Positions 48,607-60,540 of a stretch of DNA of 64,000 nt are shown one piece after another. Both the position numbers and the translations under genes were made by a program. The DNA is taken from contig CM039182.1 in assembly GCA_008360975.2 (NCBI GenBank), positions 147,316,656 through 147,380,655 on the forward strand, in the 5' to 3' direction. The notes beneath the pieces were generated by a model, which saw only the letters and a list, made by a program, of their open reading frames with translations, searched no databases and had not been told where the DNA came from. Position 1 is the stretch's first letter. Each line of letters begins with the position of its first letter. Source of the stretch: Lichenostomus cassidix (Eukaryota > Chordata > Aves > Passeriformes > Meliphagidae).

Positions 48607-48850
48607 GACAGAACCCCAGAACATTCTGAGTGTGAAGTGACCCACAAGGATCACTGAGTCCAACTCCTGGCCCTGCTCAGGGCACCCCAAAAACCCCACC
48701 ATGTACCCCAAAGTATTGTCCAAAAACACCTGGAGCTCTGCCAGGTTTGGCGCTGTTACCACTGCCCTGCAGAGCTGCTCCAGTGCCCAGCCACCCTCTG
48801 GGTGAAAAACAAGAACCTTTTTCTAATATCTAACCTACAGTCAGACCAGA
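48607..48850 (-). mobile_element. CR1 LINE, 3' region fragment
   Basis: The plus strand is the reverse complement of the CR1 subtype also seen at 2.7 and 17.1 kb, but longer (about 245 bp). Blocks are ACCCACAAGGATCACTGAGT, CCAACTCCTGGCCCTGCTCA, ACCATGTACCCCAAAGTATT, CTGGAGCTCTGCCAGGTTTG, GCTGCTCCAGTGCCCAGCCA, CCCTCTGGGTGAAAAAC and CCTTTTTCTAATATCTAACC. The terminal repeats are degraded. Non-coding 3' region. Confidence 0.95.
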
Positions 48851-51800
48851 GAAACTCTTTGGTTTTTTCATCTGTGGAAAGACATTTCTGATAACTCATT
48901 GCCCTAACAGCAATATCAAAGTGAACTGGGAATTTAGGAAGAAAGATAACATGAACCTTTTCTTACTCTAAAACTTTGAGACTAGAATTAGACATGCAAC
49001 TCCCAACAAATGATGCTGTAGCACCAATGATGTCTTTTAAATTGCTTGGGTGAACTGAAGCAATTAAAAAAGGGGGAAAGCATGGATGCAATTCCTTCTC
49101 TTGTGCATTTTTTCCTTTCCTGTACTCATAGACAAAGAAGTGCGATGACTTCCATTTAAACTGAAGGATTAACAACACCATGGAATAAGTTCTCATTACT
49201 CAGGGGAAAGGATCTTTGAAGACAAACCAACCACCATGAATCCTACAACTCTAGCTGACCCTATTTACACACACAGACCTTGTCAGCACCCCTTTATTTC
49301 AGAGTTAGAAAGACTCATCCTCTGGCTAATATGATCAGGCAGGAAAATTTATATCAAAGCTATAAAAAGTAACATTTTAAGAAAACAGAAGCCTATTAAT
49401 TTTTCCACAAGCTAAAACAGGACTTTGAAGCACAACCAAAAATTAGATGCACTAGGTACAACTTTAATCCATAGCACTCTGGGCCCCCTACAACATATCC
49501 ACAATATTAACAAAAACATCCTAAAAATTTAAAACAGGGAGACTTCTAGTCGTGCAAGGGGAAAACTGTCAATGCTGGGCTCAAAAAAAGGGGGAAAGTG
49601 GAGAAGAGAAGAAAACCTCTTATTCTTGAAATGAAACTTGAGAAAGCAATTTTTTCTCTTCCCTATTTCCTGCAGAAATAGCTCTTCAAAGGCCATCTTC
49701 ATGCTCTTTGGGTGACCTTTCTGCCATTACATTTCACTGCCTGCCCTGAAGGATATCTTTTTAATATCTTGTTAAACGGGAAGGGAAACGTGCAACGAGC
49801 AAAACACTCTGAAATGGAGGCACTTCTGCCTCAGTAAATACTTTGAGGATATATAAAGTGCAAAAAAGGGTCTCTTATTTCCAAAGGCCAAAGATATTTA
49901 TAGAGTGCTTTTTATCAGTGTGTCGGGAAAGTGGTGGCTGTACAGTAAAAGAAAGCTAAACAAGTGAGAGTTTTATTGAGCGCTGTACATACTGTCAATG
50001 AGAATATCATTATTAATGCAACTAAACCCACGATTTTGGAATAAAGCAACAGTGGCCAATCCCCTAAAGTCTTTGAACACAGCCTGACATTTAATTAGGG
50101 ATTCCAGAATGCAGGAGGAGAGGCTCCTTGATCAAGTATTAAATGAGATGTTTTGTTGGAAACATCTTTTAGTATCACTGTGAAATAACAGACTGATCCC
50201 ATCCAGCTATAATGAACAGAAAAACAACTTTTTCAAAAACTTATAGAAGATATTTGCTTTCCTAACCTCATTTTTCCTGCAGGGAGAATTTGGTTAAGCT
50301 TTTGTCACTTAACAATGGTTTCCCCAGTTCCTCCCCTTCCGTGGGACACAGAAAACTTGAAAGTCTCTTTTGTCTAAAAATTTTGTGCTACATTTTCTGC
50401 AAAAGACACCAAATTACCTGTATTCAGATAGACTGCATTTCATTTGTATCTTTCCTTTGGAAGAAAACCCTGGCTAAGATTAACAGGCAAGCAGAACACC
50501 AGGTACTATTTTAAGGGCATTTTAAGGGGACAGAAATCAGGCTTTGACATTAGAACACTGCTCTAGTCAGAGAGTTTATTTAAAAATCAAATCATCGGGA
50601 AGAACAACAATGCAAAACCCCAAGGTCCTTAACAGAAAAGATTTCTACCTCCACACTTTCATCTTTTCTGATCTGTTCTGTGTGGTCCCTTCCGCTCAAG
50701 TGTGCTTGACAGGAAGGCTGTCAAGTTAAAAATTGCCTTTTTTTTTTTTTTTTTTTTTAAATGTAACTTTAAAAATAATTCATTCCCACAAATCATTGGG
50801 ACAGCCAGGGAAGAGAAGTAGAAAAGCCAAGAGGGAGAATTTACCACCCTCTGCACTCATAAACTGGATACTTAGAAACAGCAGGACAGTAAATTTCTCC
50901 AATTTCTCCACTTTGTGGTCTGGGGACACTAGGCTGATGAAGAAAACCAGAGTTATGAACCCCAAGACCTCTGGCACGTCTGGCAATGTGGTTCCTCTAA
51001 TCCAAGGCACAGCTCAGCCTAAACCCAGAGCCCCAGGCAGCTCCCAGCCAATTTGTGATACAAACCTGTGTTTCTCTGGAAAGTGCCCAAGAGATGGCTG
51101 AGGTGAGGTAGAGCTGTTAAAAAAAGCACATTCTCCTTCTTCCTCATTGCATCACACATCGGTCATCATTCAGTGATCAGCCTTGACTGCCCAGAAATCT
51201 TACTGCCAAGCTTTTGGGCTTAAAATGATGTTTTATTCCCCTTTTTTAGATATGTCTATCAAGTAGAGCTTTATATTCCACCTAATGTCTTCATTCACTT
51301 GGAAGTTGTCAATTTAAGCTTTAGCTCTCAACCCTTTGACCAGACTGTAAAATAAACTTGTAAAAGATTATTTCACTCTCCTCTAAATCAGCACTGGAAT
51401 AAGAAGTGGAAGAATGCAGCTTCTGACAGGAACTGCCCAGGACAGCTTGTCACCTAATGCAACAGAGATGCAGTGATAATCACTGAAAAAGTAATTTACT
51501 AACTAATTCAATAAATATTACTCTATTTATAAGTTACTGCTCAAGTATTTATAAATTATGAGGATAGTTCATCCAAAGACATTTAAATCCATGAGATGCA
51601 TTATCCCCTTGAGCAAAATGCACATTCTATATATCTTAACACCTTTATGTTAGCATTGTCACTGAACCTATATATCCTTTTGAAAATTAAAATATCTTCA
51701 GCTTTCAAATTACAGCTCTCCCCACCTACGTTATTTTATACTTTCAATAGTATAAATTACAACTTTCAATAGTCTGAACTTAGGCTACAGATTTATTTTA

Positions 51801-52564
51801 GGGTTTTCAATGTATGCTCTGGCACACAATTAATTAAATCTTCATTTTTTGCTATTATCCTTGTACTGATGTACTGGCAAGTAAAAGAAAAACTTTTAGC
51901 ACTCAGGAGAATATACTACTGATACAAAGAGACATTTGCTTGGACTAAGAAATTACCTAATGTAAATTAAATGGCTTTTGAAGAGTTAGAGAGTTAGGTT
52001 CCTAGGAAAACATAAGGCTCAGGTTTGCTCTGTGGGACGGAAGAGCTCCTTTACTAGATTTTACTGCTGCATTATATTTTGATGGGAATGACATCCTGCA
52101 CCTAAAAAGTGAATTATCTCACCTACGTGTCTAGAGATTGGATGTACATCTTGAGTTATGTGCTGGCTGATGGACAGAGATGTTCTATTCCAGAGTCCTG
52201 GTCCCCCAAAACCTAAACCAGGGTCCTCTTGGAGTGCACCATAGTTCCCTTGCTTTTTGCATCCTGACTACTGAGAAATAGAGCATAGAACTTCATGATA
52301 ATTGTGAGATTTTAATTTTTTTAGTCAGAAAGCATTTTAAAAGGTGACATTTGAAGACTCCATTTAAAACCTAGATGTGCACAGAGATTGCTGGAGCAGA
52401 GCTGAGCATCTGAAGGATTTGTAATGACAGTACAAGGACTTGGACCTTTAAATAACCAAATTAAAATCACTATCAAACAAGTCTAGGTCCCAGCATGAAA
52501 ATATTGAGATGTTTCCACGCAGTTCAGTGTGAACCATCATAGAAACTCTTCTCACACACATTTC
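48851..52564. other. unique non-coding sequence
   Basis: No gene. A 122-codon frame at 50733-51101 (+) begins with a poly(T)-encoded FFFFFF string and is not credible. T21 lies at 50738-50758. The segment 49.72-50.12 kb has the look of a conserved non-coding element (see findings). Confidence 0.5.
50738..50758. repeat. poly(T) run, 21 nt
   Basis: The longest homopolymer in the window: 21 T followed by AAATGTAACTT. If it were the complement of an A-tail, the retroposed body would lie at higher coordinates on the minus strand. None is recognised there. Confidence 0.95.
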
Positions 52565-52713
52565 CAGCATCATCTCAGCAGATGTTCAAAGGCCAGGCTG
52601 GATGGGGCTTTGAACATCCTTGCCTGGTGGAAGAAGTCCCTGCCCATGGCAGGGAATCAGAATGAGATGAGCTTTAAGGTGCTTCCCAACCCCAACCATC
52701 CTGTGATTCTATT
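52565..52713 (+). mobile_element. CR1 LINE, 3' end fragment
   Basis: Sense orientation: GATGTTCAAAGGCCAGGCTG, GATGGGGCTTTGAACATCCT, AAGTCCCTGCCCATGGCAGG, ATGAGATGAGCTTTAAGGTG, CTTCCCAACCCCAACCATCC, TGTGATTCTATT. This is the last 150 bp of a CR1 element with its 3' terminus preserved. Confidence 0.93.
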
Positions 52714-53504
52714 AAGAGAAGCATAAAAAAAGTGTAATTCCCTTACAATGCTGCAGGACTATCAGAAACCACATTGAACATCTCCACAGTCCATATCTTC
52801 CAAATCCCATCTGGACAGTCTATATAATTTTCATTTTTAGTGCAGCATAAAACCCTGTAAAAAGCAATCCCCAGAATGGGAACCCTGAGGAAGCAGCACA
52901 AACTGCCTGTGGATAGAACAACTCATTGTTTAGACTATGGAGGAAGGACAGAAATGGAAAGCCATAAAAGTGATCCATGAAACTGAGTCTCTAAAAAACA
53001 ATGTGTTCCTACAGCAAATCAGGTTTTCATCACAGAAGATGTATTTCAGTATGTGCAATGCCACCCTGAAAAAAATTGCCTATGCTATTGAGCAACCTCA
53101 AGTGATTTTTTTCATCATTTCTGTTTACTCTACAGATTTTGGAAGCACAAGCAGACCCTACACGGTTGTTAAGTGTCAGCTTGACTCTGGCAATCCTCCC
53201 CATCAAACACTGACTGCCACACAAATACACAAATACACCTCACCAGGCCACGAGGCCAGAGAAGTGAAACCTGAGCTTTTAGAAAGCTCTCAGCAACATA
53301 TTAATGACCTCTCCTCTCCCCAAAGGATCAATGCTCTATCAGAATCAGAAAAGTTAATATTAGGGCATACCTGAAGAAAGAAAAATTCTCTCTTGCTTTT
53401 GTAATTTCACACTGGAGGATCTAGCTGTACATGCAAGATAGGCTGTCATCATTTACAGTAAAAAATTTGCTTTCCTTACCCCAAAGTGGTACCCTAAATT
53501 TATT

Positions 53505-53521
53505 AAAAAAAAAAAAAAAAA
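53505..53521. repeat. poly(A) run, 17 nt
   Basis: Homopolymer of 17 A after CTAAATTTATT. No recognised body upstream. Confidence 0.9.
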
Positions 53522-54655
53522 GATAATTTTATGATTTCTACCTGGGAATACCCAAAAACACATTTAAATTATTGGAGTTATATTCAAAATGTCAGAATGC
53601 ACAAAAGTTTGCAGAGCTCAGCTCAGAAGTGAATAAAGAAGATTGCTGCAGTCCTCATTAACATGCTGCATTTTAGTTTGTGTCTTTCCCTCCGGATAGT
53701 CACAGGCACAGCATTTTCTTCTGCCTTCATTAATTTTTGCTGCTATCAGTTTTTGATTACTTTCCTCTCAGACATGCTCTTAAAGCCAACCAATGCAGTC
53801 ACACTCCAGCAAAAGCAGACCAACATCAAAGCAGCCTCTGTTTATTCCATATAATCCAAACAATCCAAACTTATCCCCTCAGTGACAGCACCAAACCATC
53901 ACACAGGGAGACAGGAGTTTGTCAGGAGCACAAGATGTCACAGCAGGGTTTTTATTTGCCCACTGGAAAATCCATTCCCAAGTGTTTACAGAGAAGTGGA
54001 AAGATAATAGATGAGAGACACTGGAGACAGATTATATCATTTTTTCATGAAATTCATTCATATTCCAGCTCCTCCTTGCATTTAAACTAAACAATCTTGC
54101 AAACCTTTCCTGTGACAGCTGTCCCTGTTCACAGCAGCAGTTTCAGAGATGTCTCACCCAAGTGCCCGTGCCAGGCCATGTGTACTCTGAAGAAAAGCAG
54201 ATTATGCTCATCTTTGTCATCTCCCTCTATTCTTTACTGTCAACAGCTGGAGTCTCTTTTTTGGTGTTTAGATGATAAATTTACTGTATCTCCTCTGTTA
54301 CACATGCATGCCATGTCTGCTGCAATAAGCCTGGGAGTTCTACAATAACAGCAACACCAAAAAAACACCCAAAATATGTTCTATCAGACTTGCAGTATAT
54401 TATTATTGCACTACAGCCCATAATTCTGCTAGCACAGGACTACACACAAGTAATGTTTATTAAGTAGATACTTTTCCACTATGTATTTTAACAAAGTTCA
54501 GACAGAGATAGGAGAGCATTCAAAGAGAGAAACAAGTACATAACTGATTTTTTTAGGAAGGGAACAAATTCCCAGAGCACTGGGCAGAAGTTAGTTCATC
54601 CCCTGGGTGAATGGAGAGATGACTTTAGCTTCCTGAACAATGTAATTGTCTTTAT

Positions 54656-54689
54656 TTCCCACTATAGAAGACTTCCCACTATAGAAGTC
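54656..54689. repeat. 17-bp tandem duplication
   Basis: TTCCCACTATAGAAGAC is followed directly by TTCCCACTATAGAAGTC, with a single base difference at position 16 of the unit. A small local duplication. Confidence 0.95.
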
Positions 54690-56190
54690 TTATTAGCATT
54701 CAATTCAAACTTCTATTAAAATTCAACCAATCATGACATCAAACACCACTGTCTGAATTTATACAGATGCCTAAAGGAACAGATAAAGGCTAAAAAGCCT
54801 TATCTCCTTCAGTGTTAGACAACAACAATCTGTCAGTCAGTTCACAAGTTTCTCTCATAAGAAGTTCATCCCCTTGAAAAGGTCAGTTCAGTATGTGAAG
54901 GGAGCAGAGAATGAGAAACAACTCAATGCAAGAAGCACCAATAATTGACTGGAAGATCTAAAGAGGAAAAAAAAAAGCAGGATTCTTCTTGTTCCCTCCA
55001 CTGACTAAGCAACAGAAATGCCATCACAAATCACTGGTGGAGCAGGGATTTACAGGAAGAGGAATCCTTCCAGGGCAGTCATTATCCCCCAAAAAGGGTA
55101 GATAAAGGGTAGAAAAAGCAGCAAAGTCTATCACAGTTTCCAACATCCCCCATTTCCATAGCTTCTCCTTCAAAACCTCTTACCTCTTCAGGACAATGAA
55201 AAAAACAAAACTGTAAGCTTCCTGGAAATGCATAAGTTATTTCATCCTTCAATAAGAATTAATATAATTTCTCTATTTTATATTATATACTCTATCACGT
55301 AGCTCCCCTCGCCCATCCACAAAACACCACACCAAAATCTAGCTGCTCTTTATAGAATTTGTTTTTGGCTACTGTTTCTTGAAGAAGGTTCTGATGAAGA
55401 TAAGAAGTTTAACAGTCAGCATTGCAGAGGAACTGTAGAGGTATCAGGGAAAAAATCTGTATCTCAACCTTTTAGAATATAGTTATACTGGATTTAAAGA
55501 CAGCAAGGTCAGAGGCTTTAGCTGTACAGAGAAATTACTACATATTTTGCAAAATGAAACAGAATTCTGATTAGTAAGGAGAGGAAGACAGGGCTAAAAA
55601 TGCCTCTTTAATGTCAGCTACTGAGGGATGGTAATGAACAGGTCTCTGAGCCTGCTGAAACACAGATCTCCCGTGCATAAAAAAGTCCATAATTTGGAAA
55701 TGTGCACCCATCAAACCTCCAGCACTGGGAGCAGAGAGCACCATTTCCCTCAAGGCAGCCTTTGAAAGGCATCTTCCTGCAAGCAGAAAAGAGTAGAAAT
55801 ATCATCAACTCTCAATAACTTACAGACCTTCAGTATAAAATGGATTGTTCTGGGACTTTTAACTAGATCTCAGTATTTTTCAGAAGCTTGAGGCCAATTG
55901 CCCAAGTAATGTCCACACAGAACAACCAGAAGCTCCCTAGAGATGGAGAGTTTGGAGAACTACCAAAGACAAAACTGTTCCATGAAATGGCGAATAATCC
56001 ACAACCATGTGTGAAACTTGGACCCAAACATGCTGCTGAAAGGGCCCACCATGATGGACAACACATGTTACAAATTCATACCCAAATTTAAAGGAAGCAG
56101 CCTCTGAAGCTGATGTAACCCAGGGAAAATGGGAAGAACAGGAGGGCAGAAGCTCCCTGAGAAACATGTCAACTAAAATATATCAATAAT

Positions 56191-56299
56191 GCCTTACTGT
56201 ACTGGAAGTACAAAAGCCTGAGATGCAGTAAAGCTCTCAAAGTGCCTTACTGTACTGGAAGTACAAAAGCCTGAGATGCAGTAAAGCTCTCAAAGTGCC
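56191..56299. repeat. 53-bp perfect tandem duplication
   Basis: A 53-bp unit beginning GCCTTACTGTACTGGAAGTA and ending CTCAAAGT occurs twice with no mismatch (56191-56243 and 56244-56296), followed by GCC of a third start. Perfect identity in non-coding DNA implies a very recent event, or a collapsed or expanded minisatellite. The unit contains the inverted repeat GTACTGGAAGTAC. Confidence 0.97.
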
Positions 56300-57694
56300 C
56301 TTTTTATCCTCCTTTTGCATCCTTCAGGGTACAGACTCCCTGCATGGTAATGGAAGGAGAGGCACAGCATAAGGAATTCCAAATGAGCTCCTGGGTGTGT
56401 AGATTTGCTATACAAACCCAAATCCTGCTGCTCCCTTGTTCTGACAGGAGACCAGAGTGAGGTGAGAAGGAATCTTTCAGCTTGGCCATCTTCCAGTCAG
56501 TCAGGAGATCTTGCAGAGCCAAATCTTTTCCCCTGCCCAGCCCAGAGCAGCCAAATCTGGGGTTTTTTTCCATCCACTTGACTGGGAAGGGAGAAGCCCC
56601 AGTTGCCTGCCTCGAGCTGAATGCAAACAACAGACAGGATAAAACAGAGAGCGCAGCTTGTCCATGGAAAGAGTTCAGCCTGGCAGGAAGAAAACCTGGA
56701 GAACCAAAGCCCTGAGCTGCTGCTTCCAAAGCAGCAGCACAGGAAAACCCTTTGGCCAAGACCACAAAAGTAAATTAGAACTGAAAGGGCATTGCCTACC
56801 TCTTGTTTCCTCAACTGGACACCTTTCCACCATGGGCAGGGAGGATTGGAAGGTTATTTTGTCTTGCCACTGGAAGCTTCTACCTCTTCAAGAGCTTGTG
56901 CACAGCCTGGCAAGCAGAGCATGCAGACCATGCAGACTCCTGACATTACAGATTATTGGGTTTCCCACTGTTTGTTTTCCATCTCAGCCCTTCATAATGC
57001 CATCAATTAAGGGCTAAATTTATAACTGGTGCATTTTTTGTAAAAGAAATTTACTCAACACTTCTCACTTGTAATGTGATTATTTTTTCTTATGGTCTCC
57101 TAAAGTGTTTCACAAAATTAAAAACTGCAGTTAGCTCCAAGACAGGAACGAAATACTGGAGCCTATTCTAAGCAGCATGGCATCAACCCCCAATTACTGT
57201 AAAAAACTATTTATTTAATATGTCAAGGCTAATTGTGGCAGCCCAGCCAACACTTCCAAATAAATAATTAACAGCTGAATTTAGGAGCATGAGGTAATCA
57301 AGTTATCCACGGCTTATGACATGTTAAAAAAAAATGTATTGGTTTTATTTGAAAAGAGAGGAACCTTTGCATAAAGAGTATGCTATTTCTGAGTGTGAAT
57401 GTATATGTATGAGACAGGAGAGGGGAAAGCTGGAGAAAGATTCATTATTCACTTCTAGCCCTAATTCATAAAAATTTTGACAGAGAATTTATACAGCAAG
57501 TAATCGACTTTTCCTTTCTTCCTGGTAAAACAGAAGTTAGGAAACTAAGAGGAAAGTGGGAGAGCAAGTCTGAGTCTTTGTTCCTACTCTGATATGCATT
57601 TAGTTGCACCTAGGAAAGTTTAATATAAAGTTTATTCAGTTTTTTGTAAGTATTAGGTACAGTAACCTTTTACATTACAGAATTGTGTTTATTG

Positions 57695-57843
57695 GCCCAT
57701 CCCTGGAAGTGTTCAAGGCCAGGTTAGATGGGGCTCTGAGCAACCTGGGATAGTGGAAGGTGTCCCTGCCCAGGGCAGAGGGGTGAAGTGAGATGATCTT
57801 TAGGATCCCATCCAATCCAAACCATTTTATCATTCTGTGAAAT
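57695..57843 (+). mobile_element. CR1 LINE, 3' end fragment
   Basis: Sense orientation: CCCATCCCTGGAAGTGTTCA, AGGCCAGGTTAGATGGGGCT, CTGAGCAACCTGGGATAGTG, GAAGGTGTCCCTGCCCAGGG, ATGATCTTTAGGATCCCATC, CAATCCAAACCATTTTATCA, TTCTGTGAAAT. These are the final 150 bp of CR1, with an intact but diverged 3' terminus. Confidence 0.95.
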
Positions 57844-60104
57844 AGGTAACTCTTGTTTCTAATGCCACACTGCATTTAAAAAAATGTGCAATGCATAAAC
57901 AGGCAACAAGCAAAAAGAAATAATTTACTTTTGTATTTGCCATTGGTAATATTAACCCTAAAACCAGAATGCTGTTCTGCTGTCACAACAGAATGTAGAA
58001 TAGCAAGGAGGCAGAAAAGAGAGGGGGAAATAACTAAAGGTTGGAAAAAATATCTTCCAGTAACAGACTTTAAAAGCTTAATCTGTTTAGCTTATCTGAA
58101 AGATTGAAAAAATTACTTGATTAGTGTGTAAATATCTGTATGGAGAGAAAATAAACAGCAATTAAGGACTCTAGTGGGGAAACCTGTTACTAGAAGTAAG
58201 AGCTGGAAGCTGGAGCAGGAGAAGTTCAAACCAGGCAGGGAACAGGAGGATTACTCCTATCCTGACCTCTTCAAATGAAGACCAGTGCCTTTCTCCGGCC
58301 AAACCCAAGCTGCTGAGCACAAGGTATTAGCCAGGAGTGCCAGATAAGCTCCCAGAACAAGGAGGAAATCAGGTTGAATGGCACCTTCTCCCTGAAGATG
58401 TTATAAATGCCATGGAGCTGAAGATATCCGTCTGCAGTGGTTAGTGGGAAAGAAGGGAAAGGCAGCAATAAGCTGGGGCTTAGAATGGAATATGAGAGAG
58501 AAAGTCTTGTCAAAACTGGGGAGAGAGTCTGACAGAAAGTGCACTCAGCAGCTGTGAAGGGCAAAGCTGGGATGTCTGGGTGGGAGGATCAGGAGTGGAG
58601 GATGTGATGGGTGAATGCAAATAACTGCAGCTCAAGGGATGACTGAAGGGACCCAAGCAGGGAATGACAAGAGCAGGGCGGGTTGGTAAACCAGGGACTG
58701 TGAGGAACAAGCCCTTCCCCTGAGACAGAGATCCAATCCCTCATGTTTTCAATATGTTCCTGCTCCTCAGTCACCTTCTGGAGAGGAGCAACAGGGCAGG
58801 GCAGGAGTCTGGGGTAACTCATCCTCATAAAGATGTCCATGAAGACAGAGAAGACAGACACAAAGCAGTAAGACAGAGACAAAGCAGTAAGTCTAAACCA
58901 CAAGTATAAATTATAGCTTTTTTAGATATAACAGATATAAAATAGATGATATCTGAGTTGTTTTTGGAAAAACAGGAAGTGTCAGGCAGGGATCTGATTT
59001 TATTGGGTCAAAATAGCCATTAGCAGAGATCTCTACAAAAAAGGGAATAATTTCCAAAGATCTTCTAGTATATAATGCTTTATAAAGAGACATCAAGTCC
59101 ATATTAGCTTGTTTTGAATGTAAAAGGGAGGAGAGATCCAGTTATGAGGTCTGCAAGAACTAGGAGTTTTTCCATCTTCTTGGACTCAGAACTTTTCATA
59201 AAACTGATTGACTGCTCACCCTCTCCCGTATTTACTCATTTGGCAGCCTGGTTTCCCCAGAAAGCTATCCCAATTCAACAATGCCTGTGGAGCAGAGACA
59301 AAACCTGGAAACAGGGAATGATGGATGATTTGCTTATATGGCAGTGTAAGAATGGAATGGCAAGGGCCTCATCCAGACTTCCTCACAACAAAAGAGGAGC
59401 ATAAAAATATTCATTACCAACTGAGAAAGAAGGCAGCATGAGAAAACAGATGGGAGGTAAAGAAAGCCAGGCAGAGCAGTCTGAAGACAGAGGTGATGAG
59501 GAAGCAGGGATGGGAATGTCTGAACTGGTGCTACAACACAAAGATGTCATCCCTCAGACGTAAAAAGCAGTATATTAATCTCTGTATCATGCAGGAAGCA
59601 GAAGGCAAAATCAGTCTGGAGCTCCTGTGAGCAGAGCATGGACCTGAAAGCACTGCTGCTGCCCCTGCTCAGTGAAACTGAAGGTGCATCCTCTTATTCC
59701 ATTTCTGTGTTGTGCTTCCTAAACTGGTTTATGTCATTTTAAATAACTACACCCAGTGGGTCTCAGTGCAGGCTGGTCTGTGGACCAAGAGATTTCACTA
59801 ACAGCTGTCGCCTTCGTTTTCCTTTTCCAAATAAAATCATATTGTGTGAAGTTATAGTTCCCCATGCAACTCTGAAGGATTTCTGGGAGCAACTCAGCAG
59901 TGGGAAGGGCTGAACGAGTTAACATGGAAATCTTTCTCCAAATTTCTTCTTGGACAGTGAGCAGAACTCAAGAACACACGTGGGAAAGAAAGGACCATTA
60001 GGCTTTCTGAAGCTCTGCTGTTGAACTGGAGGTTGTCAGACCCTACATCCCAGTCCACCTCACTGCCCAGTTCTCTAGTCCAGTTTGTCTGTGTGAATAT
60101 TACG
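57844..60104. other. unique non-coding sequence
   Basis: No gene. Overlapping minus-strand frames at 58.27-58.90 kb (97, 66 and 104 codons) have no recognisable product. A 19-bp tandem duplication at 58852-58889 is listed separately. Confidence 0.5.
58852..58889. repeat. 19-bp tandem duplication
   Basis: AGACAGACACAAAGCAGTA followed directly by AGACAGAGACAAAGCAGTA, one mismatch. A partial earlier AGACAGAG unit precedes it, so slippage in a GACA-rich region is the likely source. Confidence 0.92.
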
Positions 60105-60540
60105 GGAAACTGTCAAAAACTGCTCTTTGCAAATCCAGGGGAGCAAAACTACTATTTTTCTCATCTCCTCAGGATCCTGAACTCCACCATCCCACGGTCA
60201 CTGCAGCCAAGGCTTCCCTAGACCTTCCCACCCCTGACCAGTTCTTGGTTATCTAAAGGGTCAGACCCAGGCAGATCATGCAGCTCCTCAACCACCTGTG
60301 TCTGCAGGCAATGTACTCCAGAAACCTCCTGAACTGCTTTTGTCCTGCTCTGATGTCCCTCCAGCAGTTTCTGGGGTGGTTAAGGTCCCCAGTGAGGACC
60401 AGTGCCTGTCCAGGTGAGGCTTCTTCCAACCTTCTGAGGATGGTCTCATCTACTCTGCACAGAGACACCCAGCACAGCATTTGCCTTCTGAACCCATCAG
60501 CTCATGGCTGTCTCATCACCAGGTTATGTTTACATCCTTA
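60105..60540 (-). pseudogene. CR1 LINE ORF2 endonuclease-domain fragment, degraded
   Basis: On the minus strand this encodes part of the CR1 ORF2 AP-endonuclease-like (EEP) domain, which nicks target DNA during retrotransposition. In 60253-60480 the translation has RRLEEASPGQALVLTGDLNH, then PRNCWRD and AGQKQFRRFLEYI. This fits the CR1 pattern ...QLEEAS..QALVLxGDFNHPDICW...AGHKQSRRFLE. After LEYI a frameshift is needed: the match resumes as TQVVEEL, then SLGCSD and GMVEFRILRR at about 60160-60185, with stops before and after. The GDFNHP/GCSDH motifs are active-site regions of this nuclease family. Here GDLNHP keeps the acidic residue and the Asn, but the final CSDH reads CSDR, so the catalytic His is lost. 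It is an internal piece with no CR1 3' end attached, unlike the other copies. Confidence 0.9.

Larger units (their letters stand above)
52714..57694. other. unique non-coding sequence
   Basis: No gene. The frame at 52937-53374 (+, 145 codons) is long for AT-rich DNA, but its product matches nothing I know. Two overlapping frames at 56.3-56.8 kb on the minus strand (153 and 105 codons) lie in a GC-richer patch and share DNA. Tandem duplications at 54.66 and 56.19 kb are listed separately, and A17 is at 53505-53521. The segment 57.2-57.33 kb is AT-rich with homeodomain-like motifs. Confidence 0.5.
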
